NCBI RefSeq assembly: GCF_029759835.1 | Contig: NZ_JAJJND010000007.1 | Location: forward strand, 1 to 46,411 | Direction: 5' to 3' | Source of the DNA: Acetobacter sp. AN02 | GTDB lineage: Bacteria > Pseudomonadota > Alphaproteobacteria > Acetobacterales > Acetobacteraceae | DNA length: 46,411 nt | In this document: piece by piece, positions 7,326-17,504 of the stretch | Numbering within the stretch: position 1 is the stretch's first letter | Layout of the letters: every line of letters starts with the position of its first letter | Made by a program: the position numbers and the translations under genes | Notes under the pieces: generated by a model | What the model was told of the DNA's origin: nothing | The model's input: the letters and a program-made list of their open reading frames with translations, nothing else | The model's database searches: none

Positions 7326-9473
7326 TCAGTCCTCGCGGCGCGGTGCCCGGGCAGGCTTTTCGCCCACTTCTGATGTGATATCGGCACCCGTGGCCTGATC
7401 CACAACCCTCATGGACAGTTTTACCTTACCGCGGTCATCAAAGCCGATGACCTTTACCTTGACGGTATCACCCTGTTTGACGACATCGGTAGTGCGGTTC
7501 ACGCGGCCCTGTGTCAGTTCCGAGATATGGACCAGACCATCCCTCGCGCCGAGGAAGTTTACGAAAGCACCGAAATCAGCCGTTTTTACGACCTTGCCGT
7601 CGTAAATTTTCCCGATTTCAGGCTCGACAACAATACCATTGATGCGCTCGAGAGCTTTTTTCGTCTGCTCCTCGGCCGTGGAGGCAATGGTGACGGTACC
7701 GTCATCGCCGATATCGATCTTGGCGCCTGAATATTCGACGATCTCACGGATTGTCTTGCCACCGGAGCCGATGATGTCGCGGATCTTTTCCTTAGGCACG
7801 CTCATCGTGGTGATGCGCGGAGCCGTCGAGGAGACGTCGGAGCGACCTTCGGTGAGAGCACGTGACATCTCTCCGAGGATATGCATCCTGCCCTCACGTG
7901 CCTGATCAAGCGCGATTTTCATGATTTCCGGAGTGATGGACGTGATCTTGATATCCATCTGCAGCGCGGTGATGCCCTGCTCCGTTCCGGCAACCTTGAA
8001 ATCCATATCGCCGAGATGATCCTCATCACCGAGAATATCTGTCAGGACGGCGAAATCCTCGCCTTCCTTGATCAGTCCCATTGCGATGCCTGCAACCGGG
8101 CGCTTGAGCGGCACGCCGGCATCCATCAGGGACAGGGAGGAACCGCAGACGGTCGCCATGGAGGACGAGCCGTTGCTTTCCGTGATCTCGGAAACCACAC
8201 GCATCGTGTAGGGGAATTCCGCTTTCGTCGGGAGCAGCGGACGTATAGCACGCCATGCAAGCTTGCCGTGACCGATCTCGCGGCGGCCCGGAGAGCCGGT
8301 GCGGCCGCATTCACCCACCGAGAAGGGCGGGAAATTGTAATGCAGCATGAAATTCGTGCGGTATTCGCCTTCGAGCGCGTCGATGATCTGCTCATCCTGG
8401 GCCGTGCCCAGCGTGGCGACGACCAGCGCCTGCGTCTCTCCGCGCGTGAAGAGGGCGGAGCCGTGGGCGCGCGGCAGGATACCGACTTCGGAGACGATCG
8501 GGCGGACGGTCTTCAGATCACGGCCATCGATCCGCATGCCGGTCTTGAGGATCGAGCCGCGGACGACATCGGCTTCAAGACTCTTGATCATGCCTTTCGC
8601 CTTTTCGGCGGCATCGGCATCGTCGCCCAGCTTGCCGATGATGGCGGTTTTGGCTGCAGCCAGTTTCTCGTAGCGTGCCTGCTTGGCCTTTTCCTTGTAG
8701 GCTGCGGCGATCAGCTTGCGCCCGGCGGTATCGACCTTCTTGCGGAGAGCGATCTCTTCCTTTGTTTCCTCAGGCAGATCCCACGGAGCTTTTGCGGCGT
8801 GCTCCGCGAGGGAGATGATCGCGTCGAGCACCGGCTGGAAGGCTTCATGGCCGAAGGTGACGGCACCGAGCATCGTCTCTTCAGACAGTTCGGATGCCTC
8901 GGACTCGACCATCAGCACACCATCGGCGGTTCCGGCAACGACGAGGTCAAGCCCGGACTCCGATATCTGGGAGATGGTCGGATTGAGGATGTACTGTCCG
9001 TCGATATATCCGACGCGGCAGCCGCCGACCGGCCCGAAGAACGGGATGCCCGAGAGGGTCAGTGCGGCGGAGCAGCCGATCAGAGCCGGGATGGCCGGAT
9101 CGTTTTCAAGATCGTGGCTGAGAACGGTTGCGATAACCTGCACTTCGTTACGGAAGTTTTCCGGGAAGAGCGGACGGATCGGCCGGTCGATCAGGCGGGA
9201 GTTCAGGGTCTCGTTCTCACCGGGACGGCCTTCGCGCTTGAAGAAGCCGCCGGGAATCTTACCGGCTGCGTAGGCTTTTTCCTGGTAGTTGACGGTCAGC
9301 GGGAAGAAATCCTGACCCGGCTTGACGGTCTTTGCGCCGACAGCCGTGCAGAGCACGATGGTATCCCCGTAGGATACGACGACGGCACCGTCAGCCTGAC
9401 GGGCGATCTTGCCGGTTTCGAGGACGAGAGGGCGACCGCCCCATTCGATTTCCTTGCGGAAGTAGTTGAACAT
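7326..9473 (-). CDS. pnp: Polyribonucleotide nucleotidyltransferase (PNPase)
   Basis: PNPase degrades RNA 3'-to-5' using phosphate and is a core part of RNA turnover. Two RNase PH-like domains are visible (the first opening with [12 protein letters not shown], the second with [17 protein letters not shown]), joined by a helical linker. A KH domain with [16 protein letters not shown] and an S1 domain with [13 protein letters not shown] and GLVHISEL follow. I chose the ATG at 9473, giving 715 residues, because AAGGA precedes it and [11 protein letters not shown] is the canonical alphaproteobacterial start. The open frame extending to 9614 is not coding-like. It follows rpsO on the same strand across a 372-bp structured spacer, as in many proteobacteria. 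Confidence 0.97.
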   Translation of the reverse strand: MFNYFRKEIEWGGRPLVLETGKIARQADGAVVVSYGDTIVLCTAVGAKTVKPGQDFFPLTVNYQEKAYAAGKIPGGFFKREGRPGENETLNSRLIDRPIRPLFPENFRNEVQVIATVLSHDLENDPAIPALIGCSAALTLSGIPFFGPVGGCRVGYIDGQYILNPTISQISESGLDLVVAGTADGVLMVESEASELSEETMLGAVTFGHEAFQPVLDAIISLAEHAAKAPWDLPEETKEEIALRKKVDTAGRKLIAAAYKEKAKQARYEKLAAAKTAIIGKLGDDADAAEKAKGMIKSLEADVVRGSILKTGMRIDGRDLKTVRPIVSEVGILPRAHGSALFTRGETQALVVATLGTAQDEQIIDALEGEYRTNFMLHYNFPPFSVGECGRTGSPGRREIGHGKLAWRAIRPLLPTKAEFPYTMRVVSEITESNGSSSMATVCGSSLSLMDAGVPLKRPVAGIAMGLIKEGEDFAVLTDILGDEDHLGDMDFKVAGTEQGITALQMDIKITSITPEIMKIALDQAREGRMHILGEMSRALTEGRSDVSSTAPRITTMSVPKEKIRDIIGSGGKTIREIVEYSGAKIDIGDDGTVTIASTAEEQTKKALERINGIVVEPEIGKIYDGKVVKTADFGAFVNFLGARDGLVHISELTQGRVNRTTDVVKQGDTVKVKVIGFDDRGKVKLSMRVVDQATGADITSEVGEKPARAPRRED

Positions 9474-9670
9474 TCTGTTCCTTACAGCGCGACTCAACCG
9501 CTCCCGGCGGAGCTTTCCGTGGCGGACAGCGTCTCGGACGGCATGGTGGCTGACGGAGTCCGCCAGAGCGCCATGTGGTCTGAAACGCCGCAATACGCCT
9601 GTGGAAAAACACACAGCCGGTTTACGGTCCGGTTAACACCCGTCGCGGAGTAACCGCGCCAGGCAAAAGA

Positions 9671-9709
9671 TAAAAACCCGGTACCGCCTGTTCAGAGGCG
9701 ATCCCGGGT
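9671..9709 (-). terminator. Rho-independent-type terminator after rpsO
   Basis: Read on the minus strand, a hairpin with outer stem ACCCGG/CCGGGT and inner stem GCCT/AGGC is followed directly by TTTTTATCTTTT. This is the form of an intrinsic terminator. It sits between rpsO and pnp, so pnp would depend on readthrough or its own promoter. Confidence 0.75.
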
Positions 9710-9717
9710 GAGACATA

Positions 9718-9799
9718 CAGGAGAGAGGGCTTTATGGGAATGCAGACCGGATGAAGTTCTTTTCATCCGGTCTCTGTCCCGGCGGGCCGACCTCTCCTG
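9718..9799 (-). other. Large nested stem-loop in the rpsO-pnp spacer, possible RNase III site
   Basis: A perfect 12-bp stem (9744-9755 with 9762-9773, 6-nt loop) lies inside an outer 8-bp stem (9718-9725 with 9792-9799). In Escherichia coli the matching spacer holds an RNase III hairpin through which PNPase controls its own message. The position here is equivalent, so the same role is a reasonable inference. The sequence shows the fold only. Confidence 0.6.
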
Positions 9800-9821
9800 A
9801 GGCAGCCTCCTGAGCCGTAAC

Positions 9822-9837
9822 CCGGGAATGATCCCGG
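9822..9837. repeat. Palindrome just after the rpsO stop codon
   Basis: CCGGGA-N4-TCCCGG is a perfect 6-bp inverted repeat 8 bp past the rpsO stop. It has no T-run. It may protect the rpsO mRNA 3' end or add to the spacer structure. Confidence 0.4.
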
Positions 9838-9845
9838 ATATGGAA

Positions 9846-10115
9846 TCAGCGACGCAGGCCGAGGCGACCGATCAGCGTTGCATAGCGATCGTGGCTTTTA
9901 CCCTTGAGATAGTCCAGAAGGCCGCGACGCTTGCCAACCATGATGAGCAGACCGCGACGGGAGTGGAAGTCCTTCGCGTGGGTCTTGAGATGCTCTGTCA
10001 GGTTGTTGATACGCTCGGTCAGGATCGCGACCTGGACTTCCGGCGACCCGGTATCTCCGGCCTTCGTCTTGTATTCTTCAATGACCGCCGTGCGGCGTTC
10101 AGCTGTGATCGACAT
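9846..10115 (-). CDS. rpsO: 30S ribosomal protein S15
   Basis: S15 binds 16S rRNA early in 30S assembly and contacts the 50S subunit. The 89 residues match the standard length and include [30 protein letters not shown] and the C-terminal [21 protein letters not shown]-type ending. GGAG lies upstream of the ATG at 10115. It sits 22 bp after truB on the same strand, so truB-rpsO are probably one transcript ending at the terminator at 9671-9709. Confidence 0.97.
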   Translation of the reverse strand: MSITAERRTAVIEEYKTKAGDTGSPEVQVAILTERINNLTEHLKTHAKDFHSRRGLLIMVGKRRGLLDYLKGKSHDRYATLIGRLGLRR

Positions 10116-10137
10116 CGTTTTCTCCGTATTTTGCGGT

Positions 10138-11061
10138 TCAGAGCAGACGCACCGGCTTCAGCCACCCGTCTTCCAGGCGGCACAGACCGAGTACTTCCTC
10201 ACCTTCCATCGCACGGACCACGTCATCCGGGCCGGTCTGAGGAATACGTCCTGTAAAACCAGCCAGGCAGAGCGCCTGTCCGTGCCGGAGGGAACCCGCT
10301 TCGTCCTCAGTCAGGGCCAGCGCCGGGATGTCGGCCAGCGCGGTCGCGACCGGACGCAGCAGTTCCGGTGAAGCGGGCGTTTCCTGCGCGCTCGCGAGCA
10401 GTTTGTCCAGCGAAATCGCGTCGGACTCGAAAAAAGGACCGACGCGAAGACGGCGAAGGGCGGCGATATGTCCGACCGTTCCGCAGGCGAGCGCGATATC
10501 GCGGGCAAGGGAGCGCATATAGACGCCCTTGCCTGACTCGACCTCGAAGATGGCGTGATCCGCATCAGGGCGTTCGATCAGCTCGAAGCGGTCCACCCGT
10601 GCCGGGCGGGGGGGCAGTTCCGGAGGACGACCGTCACGAGCCATATCATAGGCGCGTTCTCCGGCCACTTTCAGTGCGGAGAAGACGGGAGGAACCTGCA
10701 TGATATTGCCCCGGAACGCCTCCAGCGCCTCGTGGAACTGCCCGTCAGACGGGCGGACGTCCGAGGTGGCAGTGAGCTCTCCGTCGGCATCGTCGCTGTC
10801 GCGGGCCTCTCCGATACGGAGAGTGAAACGGTAGATCTTGGTTCCGTCCATCACGTACGGAACGGTTTTTGTTGCCGCACCGAAGGCGATGGGAAGCAGC
10901 CCGGTTGCAAGCGGATCCAGTGTGCCGCCATGCCCGGCCTTGCTGGCGTTGAAGGCGCGTTTAACCTGCGCCAGGACCCCGGTAGAGGTCGGCCCTGTCG
11001 GCTTGTCGATGACCAGCCAGCCATCGAGGGGGAGTCCCTTCCGGACACGGTTACGCGCCAT
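10138..11061 (-). CDS. truB: tRNA pseudouridine(55) synthase
   Basis: TruB makes pseudouridine 55 in the T-loop of tRNAs. The catalytic motif [10 protein letters not shown] is intact with Asp at about residue 49, preceded by [24 protein letters not shown] and [13 protein letters not shown] are the other family blocks. The C-terminal ~80 residues form the PUA-like part. At 307 residues the length is normal. It heads the truB-rpsO-pnp run; rbfA and infB, its frequent upstream neighbours, are absent here. A lytic transglycosylase lies 76 bp upstream on the same strand instead. Confidence 0.95.
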   Translation of the reverse strand: MARNRVRKGLPLDGWLVIDKPTGPTSTGVLAQVKRAFNASKAGHGGTLDPLATGLLPIAFGAATKTVPYVMDGTKIYRFTLRIGEARDSDDADGELTATSDVRPSDGQFHEALEAFRGNIMQVPPVFSALKVAGERAYDMARDGRPPELPPRPARVDRFELIERPDADHAIFEVESGKGVYMRSLARDIALACGTVGHIAALRRLRVGPFFESDAISLDKLLASAQETPASPELLRPVATALADIPALALTEDEAGSLRHGQALCLAGFTGRIPQTGPDDVVRAMEGEEVLGLCRLEDGWLKPVRLL

Positions 11062-11137
11062 ATATCCTGCTTTCTTTCCCGGTCGTTGCGTAGGAGCGAG
11101 GCGCGGGGTCTAGCGCATCCCGACCGAAGACGGAAGA

Positions 11138-12514
11138 TCAGGTCCGGGCTGAGGGGACTGTAAAGCAGGCAAAGGAGTGCTGGCGAAGCTGCTGGCAGGC
11201 GCTGTTTGCCGCAGAGGCGGACAGGCCGGTCATCCGGGCGCGGTAGAGACTTCCGGAGGGGGCCGGGACGGGGATGATGGCGTCCGGACCTGTCAGGACC
11301 CGCAATACGGAATGTGCCGAAGCGAGCTGATGACGGGCCACTGCCCCCGAGTTGAACGCACCGATCTGAATGGCCCAGCTTCCGCCCGGCGAAGGCTGGG
11401 TATAGCGCGGTCTTGCAGCAGCTGCGGCAGTGGGGACGGTATAGGCTGCCGGACGGTAGGTGGCCGCAGGAGTGGCGGAGGCTACGACCGTGCCACGACC
11501 GCGATAGGGGACGACAGGTCGTGCCGATGTGCTCTGAGGCGCGGGTGCCACATAGGAGGCGAGTTCAGGCGGAAGCGTGTCGCTGCCGGAGGTCCGGCTG
11601 GCGATCTGCGTCTGGGGCATACCATCTCCAGGGTCCTCATGCGGGGTGTCCCGGTCCATCAGGCAGGGAGTGGAGGGATCGTAGGCAGCGTCCGCATTCC
11701 GCAGGCATCCGTCTCCCGTGCGTGTGAGGGAAGACGCGGAAGCCAGGGCGACGGGCGCACTGACAGCGGCGGCGGCTGCCGCGCTGCGTGTCTGCCGGCT
11801 GCCGGAGGAGGCCATCATGACGGGCGAGGACGAGCTGTCGGAAGCTCCGGGCTGCTCGGGACCGAGATTGGGTTCAATAGAGGCGACGTAGTTGACGGTT
11901 TCGTCGGGGAGAGTGCTGAGCCCCTCCATGTACTGTTCTACGCGGCCGGGCCCGGCATTGTAGGCAGCAAGGAAGCCCGGTGATCCGAACTGTTCGTAGA
12001 GCTGCCGGAGATAGCCGGTTCCGGCGATGATGTTATCGTGCGGATCGTAAGGGTCGTCTCCAAGGCTGAACCGCTCGGCAAGTTCATACCAGGTGGCGGG
12101 CATGAGCTGCATCAGGCCCATAGCGCCTGCGCCCGAGGTGGTGAGATGACCGTTGATATACTGATGCCCGCCGGATTCCTGGTGAATCACGGCGCGGATC
12201 CAGCTCTGCGGGAAGGAAAAACGGTTTGAGGCTTCCTGGATATAGGGTCCCCAGGGGTCACTTGCCGAGCCGGGCGGAGCGTAGCTGCCATGGCCCCACT
12301 CGGAGCGGGTTCCGCCCGGCTGGCTGTTTCCGCAGGCAGCCAGACCGAGCAGCATGATGAGGGCTGTGGCAGGACGCGTATGCCTGCGTGCCAGGGAGAA
12401 AGACCATGAGGCCAGCCATCCGGAGGCGGAGAGTGTCCGGCTGCTTCGGGATCTGCGGGCAGAGGCATCCTGGACGGGAGCGGCGGAAGAAGCTGGCGGC
12501 CTTATGGTCATCAT
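11138..12514 (-). CDS. Lytic transglycosylase lipoprotein with SPOR domain
   Basis: This enzyme cleaves peptidoglycan glycan strands, probably anchored to the outer membrane. A lipobox LGLAAC puts the lipidated Cys near residue 61. The SLT domain has the catalytic Glu in HQESGG (about residue 113), then GAGAMGLMQLMP and AAYNAGPGRV. A long Ser/Ala/Pro-rich linker follows, and the C-terminus is a SPOR domain starting WAIQIGAFNSGAVARHQL, which binds denuded glycans at division sites. The start at 12514 has GGAG seven bases upstream but leaves an unusually long 60-residue leader before the Cys, so the true start may be further in. SLT plus SPOR in one chain suggests septal action, though location is inferred. 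Confidence 0.87.
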   Translation of the reverse strand: MMTIRPPASSAAPVQDASARRSRSSRTLSASGWLASWSFSLARRHTRPATALIMLLGLAACGNSQPGGTRSEWGHGSYAPPGSASDPWGPYIQEASNRFSFPQSWIRAVIHQESGGHQYINGHLTTSGAGAMGLMQLMPATWYELAERFSLGDDPYDPHDNIIAGTGYLRQLYEQFGSPGFLAAYNAGPGRVEQYMEGLSTLPDETVNYVASIEPNLGPEQPGASDSSSSPVMMASSGSRQTRSAAAAAAVSAPVALASASSLTRTGDGCLRNADAAYDPSTPCLMDRDTPHEDPGDGMPQTQIASRTSGSDTLPPELASYVAPAPQSTSARPVVPYRGRGTVVASATPAATYRPAAYTVPTAAAAARPRYTQPSPGGSWAIQIGAFNSGAVARHQLASAHSVLRVLTGPDAIIPVPAPSGSLYRARMTGLSASAANSACQQLRQHSFACFTVPSART

Positions 12515-12750
12515 TCCGGTTCTCCGGATCCTGTGCGGCGTCCGGAACGGAATCCGGAGCGGACCTAGAGCAGGCCCCGGGGCAGATATGGTCAAGGGGA
12601 GTGCAGGGAACCGCCTCTTTCGGGCAATATTGTGGCGGCATTACCGCCCTCCATTCCATGCTGCGGAGTCGGATATGGTCACGCACGGGGTAACAGTCTG
12701 AAAAAAACATCACTTTCGCAGGACGGGGAAGAGGGAGTAGAAGGCATGCT

Positions 12751-13911
12751 ATGCCCGGTTCCGTGCCTCAGCGCTCTGTCCGTTCGCGTTTTACGTTCGG
12801 ACTGCCAACACTTGATCGTTATGTGCTTCACCAGCTTCTCTTTGCCCTTCTGGCAACGACGGGCGGACTGACGGCCCTGATCTGGCTGACGCAGTCGCTG
12901 CGTTTCGTCTCGCTGGTGGTTGATCGTGGTCTGTCGCTGCGCGTGTTCCTTGAACTCACCAGCATGATGATGCCGTCCTTCGTGGCGGTCGTACTTCCGA
13001 TCACGACTTTTGTGGTGGTGCTGTTCGTCTATCAGCGGCTGGCGGGAGACCGGGAGCTTACGGTCATGCGCGCGGCCGGGCTTTCACCCTGGGCGCTGGG
13101 CCGTCCGGGAGTGATCTGTGCGAGTTTCGCGACAGCTCTGACGCTCGTGCTCAATCTCTGGCTGGTTCCCGTATCCTATCGTCATTTCCGTCAGTTTGAG
13201 TTCCAGATACGCAACCGGATTGCGGCCTTCATGCTGCAGGAGGGCGTCTTTACGCGGATTTCCGACACCATGACGGTCTATGTGCGTGAGCGGACCCATA
13301 CGGGAGAGCTGCGCGGGATCATGGTGGAGGATGATCGTGATCCGGCGAGCCGTGCGACGATTCTGGCGGAGCGCGGGGCGATGGTTGTGGTCAATGATGA
13401 GCCGCGTGTCGTGCTCTATGACGGATCGCGTGAGGCGATTGACCGACAGACAGGACGCCTGACGGTTCTTCTGTTCACGCAGAACACGCTGGATCTCACT
13501 TCACGCAAATCGGATCAGGTGCGGTATCCCGATGCGGCGGAGATGTCTCTTGGAGAGCTTCTCTCTCCCGCTCCGGGCAGTATTTTCGAACGGGATCGGG
13601 GAAAGCTGGCCGTTGAGGGCTGGCGTCGTCTGTCTTCACCGTTTACGGCGTTTTCCTACGCAATGATCGCGCTGGTTGCGATTCTGCGTGGTGTATTTTC
13701 CCGGCATGGCAATATTCTCCGGCCTCTGTCCGCCATTCTGACAGTGGTCGGGCTTCTCGCGCTCAGTCTGATGCTGCAGAATTTTGCCAGCCGGAACATG
13801 TCCCTGATCCCGCTCGTCATGGTGGTGGCCGTTCTGCCGGGCCTGATTGCGGCGGTGATTCTGTTCCGGCCCGACAGCGGCCGGGCGCCGCCATTCCGGC
13901 GTGACAGCTGA
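12751..13911 (+). CDS. lptF: LPS export system permease LptF
   Basis: LptF pairs with LptG in the inner-membrane LptB2FG complex that extracts LPS and passes it to LptC. It has an N-terminal helix after LDRYVLHQLL, two more N-terminal membrane segments, a periplasmic beta-jellyroll domain (about residues 130-280) and three C-terminal membrane segments. The coupling-helix region reads YQRLAGDRELTVMRAAGLSPW, typical of the LptF/G family. At 386 residues the size is normal. AGAAGG lies six bases before the ATG at 12751. It is the first gene of a five-gene operon and overlaps lptG by 11 bp. Confidence 0.93.
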   Translation: MPGSVPQRSVRSRFTFGLPTLDRYVLHQLLFALLATTGGLTALIWLTQSLRFVSLVVDRGLSLRVFLELTSMMMPSFVAVVLPITTFVVVLFVYQRLAGDRELTVMRAAGLSPWALGRPGVICASFATALTLVLNLWLVPVSYRHFRQFEFQIRNRIAAFMLQEGVFTRISDTMTVYVRERTHTGELRGIMVEDDRDPASRATILAERGAMVVVNDEPRVVLYDGSREAIDRQTGRLTVLLFTQNTLDLTSRKSDQVRYPDAAEMSLGELLSPAPGSIFERDRGKLAVEGWRRLSSPFTAFSYAMIALVAILRGVFSRHGNILRPLSAILTVVGLLALSLMLQNFASRNMSLIPLVMVVAVLPGLIAAVILFRPDSGRAPPFRRDS

Positions 13912-15040
13912 AAGGCAGGGTCTGTCAGTGTTCGTATCGGTTACATTCTCGTTCTACATCGCCCGCCAGTTCGTTTTATCCGTTCTGGCCATGACGGCGT
14001 CTCTGACGGGTATTGTCTGTCTTTTTGACTTTATCGATCTGCTGCGCCGTGTGGCGACCAAGCCGGACGTTCCCACCAGCCTCGTGTCCAAGATCGCGGC
14101 GCTGCATATTCCGTATTCCATGATGCAGATCATGCCGTTCGGTGTCCTGCTGGGCGGGACGCTGTGCTTCTGGCGTCTGACACGATCTTCCGAGCTGGTG
14201 GTGGCCAGGGCGGCGGGAATTTCCGCCTGGCAGTTTCTTGCAGCGCCGCTGGCCTGCGCGCTGGCGATGGGAGCGTTCGCGACAGCGGTGATCTCGCCGG
14301 TCTCTTCTGCGATGTATGCCAGAGCCGAGGCGCTGGATGATCAGTATCTTAGGACGGGCGGTGGCCCGCTGGCGCTTAATGGCGGGGATCTGTGGCTGCG
14401 GCAGACTGATCATGCCTATGATCCGAAGGGGGTGGCCATCCTCCATGCGCGCGAGACGCGTCTGACGGATGGTGAGCTCCATATTCGCCATGTGAGTATT
14501 TTCCGGATCAGCGGCCTGGATCGTCTGATCGTCCGGGTTGAGGCTCCGGAAGGCTGGCTGGAGCAGGGGCAGTGGCATCTGGCGCAGGCGTCTCAGATGC
14601 GTCCCTACGAGCAGGCCGAGCCGCCGGTGACGATGTTTCTGCCGACGGATCTGACGATCACCCGTGTTCAGGAAAGCTTCGCTTCTCCGGATGCCCTGTC
14701 CGTCTGGACGCTGCCCGGCTTCATTGCCCTTCTGGACCGGTCGGGGTTTTCCTCGATACGGCACAGGCTGCATTTTCAGTCTCTTCTCGCGCTTCCGGTG
14801 CTGGCCGGGACCATGACGCTGGTCTCGGCCGGGTTCTCCATGCGGCCCGCCCGGCGCGGAGGTGTGGCAAAAATGATCTTTTCCGGGGTTGGTTCGGGGT
14901 TTCTTCTGTTTACGGTCTCGAAAGTCGCTGAACAGTTTGGTAACTCTGGCGCATTGCCCCCGCTTCTGGCGGCTTGGGCACCTACAGGGGCGGGGCTGTG
15001 CTGTGCTGTCGCTCTGCTGCTGCATCTGGAGGACGGGTGA
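13901..15040 (+). CDS. lptG: LPS export system permease LptG
   Basis: LptG is the second permease half. It shares the LptF fold: TFSFYIARQFVLSVLAM in the first helix, coupling-region text WRLTRSSELVVARAAGISAWQF, a central periplasmic domain, and C-terminal helices containing VLAGTMTLVSAGFSMRPARRGG, a conserved stretch. The GTG at 13901 overlaps lptF by 11 bp. A GTG at 13928, seven bases after GCAGGG, would drop nine residues and may be the true start. Its stop overlaps the lptD start (GTGA at 15037-15040). The ATPase LptB is not in the window. Confidence 0.93.
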   Translation: MTAERQGLSVFVSVTFSFYIARQFVLSVLAMTASLTGIVCLFDFIDLLRRVATKPDVPTSLVSKIAALHIPYSMMQIMPFGVLLGGTLCFWRLTRSSELVVARAAGISAWQFLAAPLACALAMGAFATAVISPVSSAMYARAEALDDQYLRTGGGPLALNGGDLWLRQTDHAYDPKGVAILHARETRLTDGELHIRHVSIFRISGLDRLIVRVEAPEGWLEQGQWHLAQASQMRPYEQAEPPVTMFLPTDLTITRVQESFASPDALSVWTLPGFIALLDRSGFSSIRHRLHFQSLLALPVLAGTMTLVSAGFSMRPARRGGVAKMIFSGVGSGFLLFTVSKVAEQFGNSGALPPLLAAWAPTGAGLCCAVALLLHLEDG

Positions 15041-17430
15041 TTTTGAGCGTCGGTGATTTTGCCCGTCAGGTTCGTGCGGCGTGCCGGAAAGCGGTTCTGT
15101 CCGTTGTTCTGCGTGGTGTGATCCGTCATCGCCGGGCGTTCTGTGCCGGCACGGCGTGGAGCGGCGTGACGGCTCTCGGTCTTGGAATCGCGCCTGATGC
15201 TCACGCGCAGTTCAGGCCGGCGCATTCGCACCTCGTGACGGTGACGCCGACGAGGAATGATGATCCCGTCACCTTTCAGTCCGACAAGGTGGATTATGAC
15301 GATCCTGCCGGTCGCGTGACGTGGACCGGTAATGTGCAGGTCTGGCAGGGCCAGCGCGTGATGCGTGCTGACATGATGACCTATGACCGCAATACCGGGG
15401 TTCTGGCGGCACGCGGGCATGTGGCCATGGTACAGCCGGACGGGACGGTTGTTTTCTCGTCCTATGCCGAGGTGACCGGCAACATGCGTGACGGCATTAT
15501 GACGAAGGTCAGCACCCTGATGGCCGAGGATGCCCGCATGGCAGCTAATGGTATGCGCAGAACTGGCGGAAAGATCAATGACATGAGCCGGGCCGTCTAT
15601 ACGGCCTGTCCGGTCTGTGAGAAGGACCCTTCACGTCCGCCGTTCTGGCAGTTCCGCGCCTGGAATGCGACGCAGGACACGGAACACGGGCGTATTGATT
15701 TTCAGGATGCCTGGCTGGAATTCTTCGGAGTTCCGGTCATCTACATGCCGTTCTTCTCCATGCCGGATCCCTCCCAGAAGCGTAAGAGCGGCTTTCTCAT
15801 TCCCGGAATTACTCCGCACGACCGGTATATGGGGACCTATTTCACGATCCCCTACTACTGGGTGATCGATGACAGCTCCGATCTGACCGCTCAGCTTCTG
15901 ATCCCGACGAAAACCGGCCCGCAGATCGGCGTCCAGTATCGCAAGGAGTTCAATTTCGGGACATTGAGATTCCGTGGCGCTGTTGCGGATGACCGGAACA
16001 AGAACAATGCCTACACCAATGTGCTCGGCCAGAATGTAGGCCATTCGAGCGACCATGGCATTCAGGGATACGGGTTCCTTGACTGGAGCATGACGCTGAC
16101 GAAGAGCTGGCGTGCGGGTGCGAGCATCAAACTTGCTTCCTCAGCGGATTACATGCGTGACTACCGGATCAGCGGTTATGGTAATGACACGCTGAATTCC
16201 AGAGTATTTCTTGAAGGCTTCGGCACGGGTGCCTATTCCCGGGTTGAGACGCAGATGTATCAGGGTCTGAACCGCGGCGTCATTCATGACAGTGAACTGC
16301 CTTTCGCGCTGCCGTACTATCAGTACAGCTTCCTCGGGCAGCCGGATGCGTGGGGCGGACGATTCGGTCTCGATACGCATGATTTCTACGTCTATCGTCC
16401 GGACGGAGCGACGGATCAGCGCGGGGAACTGGCCCTGCACTGGGACAGGCCGTTCCGGAACAGCCTGGGGCAGAAATTCCTGCTGCAGCTGCGTGTGGAC
16501 TCCATGCTCTATCACGCGAAAAATCTTAACGAGCAGCCGAATTATTATGGTCATCAGGGATCTGCCGTGCAGGGGCAGGTTCAGCCGACCATTGGCATAA
16601 AGATGAACTGGCCGTTCCTGCGCAGCTTTGCAAAAGGGCACGGATCGCAGATTTTCGAGCCGATCGCACAGATCATCTACAGTCCGAATACGGGTAACAG
16701 CGCGAACAGTCTTCTTCCGAATGAAGACAGTTTTTCCTACGAATTTACGGATTCCACGCTCTTCTCGCTCAATCGCTGGCAGGGAACGGATCGTCTGGAC
16801 AGCGGTCTGCGTGCGAATGTCGGTGTTCACGGATCATGGGTGTGGAACGGGCATGAGGTGGATGTGCTGGTAGGCCAGAGCTATCAGCAGCATATCCAGC
16901 GGAATATGGTACCGTATTCGGGACTCAACCATCGCATTTCGGATGTTGTCGGGCGGATTCGCGCCGTGCCGAACCGGTTTTTCCAGTTTACAGCACGCGG
17001 ACGGATCTCTCCCTATACAGGCAAGTTCAACTTCGGAGACGCGCTATTCAGCGCCGGTGTTTCCCATTTTCGTATCAACGGTGGCTATGTCTATGGCCCG
17101 ACGACGCCTTACTACTACTACGCCGAATACGGGCGTAACCAGAATTACCGCAACAGCGGGCCGCCTGTGGCCTATTATGAGAAGACGAACGAAATTACGG
17201 GCGGTGCCTCAACCTACTGGCGTAACTGGCACGCGTCCGGCTTCGCCCGGCGATCCCTGTCCCGCAAGGAATTTGTCTCCCTTGGCGGCTCTGTCGGGTT
17301 CCAGAATGACTGCTTCGGCCTCGATTTCATGTATATCAAGCAGTACACCATGATCGGTGGTCAGAGCCGTAATTCCAGCTTCCTCGTGACCTTCACGCTC
17401 AAGAGTATCGGCTCGTTCGGCGTCAAATGA
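15037..17430 (+). CDS. lptD: LPS-assembly protein LptD
   Basis: LptD is the outer-membrane barrel that inserts LPS with LptE. After a long basic leader and signal segment, the periplasmic OstA/LptA-like jellyroll runs from about residue 70 (VTFQSDKVDYDDPAGRVTWTGNVQVWQG) and contains a Cys pair in ACPVCEKDP. A barrel of about 550 residues follows, with NDCFGLDFMYIKQY near the end holding the late Cys. These cysteines could form the disulfide needed for function. The GTG at 15037 has GGAGG four bases upstream and overlaps the lptG stop; a TTG at 15043 is the alternative. At 797 residues the size is normal. surA follows. Confidence 0.93.
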   Translation: MILSVGDFARQVRAACRKAVLSVVLRGVIRHRRAFCAGTAWSGVTALGLGIAPDAHAQFRPAHSHLVTVTPTRNDDPVTFQSDKVDYDDPAGRVTWTGNVQVWQGQRVMRADMMTYDRNTGVLAARGHVAMVQPDGTVVFSSYAEVTGNMRDGIMTKVSTLMAEDARMAANGMRRTGGKINDMSRAVYTACPVCEKDPSRPPFWQFRAWNATQDTEHGRIDFQDAWLEFFGVPVIYMPFFSMPDPSQKRKSGFLIPGITPHDRYMGTYFTIPYYWVIDDSSDLTAQLLIPTKTGPQIGVQYRKEFNFGTLRFRGAVADDRNKNNAYTNVLGQNVGHSSDHGIQGYGFLDWSMTLTKSWRAGASIKLASSADYMRDYRISGYGNDTLNSRVFLEGFGTGAYSRVETQMYQGLNRGVIHDSELPFALPYYQYSFLGQPDAWGGRFGLDTHDFYVYRPDGATDQRGELALHWDRPFRNSLGQKFLLQLRVDSMLYHAKNLNEQPNYYGHQGSAVQGQVQPTIGIKMNWPFLRSFAKGHGSQIFEPIAQIIYSPNTGNSANSLLPNEDSFSYEFTDSTLFSLNRWQGTDRLDSGLRANVGVHGSWVWNGHEVDVLVGQSYQQHIQRNMVPYSGLNHRISDVVGRIRAVPNRFFQFTARGRISPYTGKFNFGDALFSAGVSHFRINGGYVYGPTTPYYYYAEYGRNQNYRNSGPPVAYYEKTNEITGGASTYWRNWHASGFARRSLSRKEFVSLGGSVGFQNDCFGLDFMYIKQYTMIGGQSRNSSFLVTFTLKSIGSFGVK

Positions 17431-17504
17431 GGCTCGTGCGCTTCAAAAGAGATGCCGTGTCCGCTAGAACGGAGCGCCACTCACCCCGTTGCGGAAAGTC
17501 AGAC

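Larger units (their letters stand above)
9474..9845 (-). other. rpsO-pnp intergenic spacer, 372 bp
   Basis: No gene is supported here. From rpsO toward pnp it holds a palindrome, a large nested stem-loop, a T-tailed terminator and about 190 bp of leader before the pnp ribosome site (AAGGA near 9480). A pnp promoter is expected but I could not fix one. Confidence 0.6.

Noticed and set aside
7881-9653. 590-codon plus-strand open frame opposite pnp
   Set aside because: pnp is certain on the other strand with full domain order. The opposite frame is a by-product of GC-rich codon bias.
13976-15025. 349-codon minus-strand open frame opposite lptG
   Set aside because: It mirrors a membrane protein gene and has no domain-like segments.
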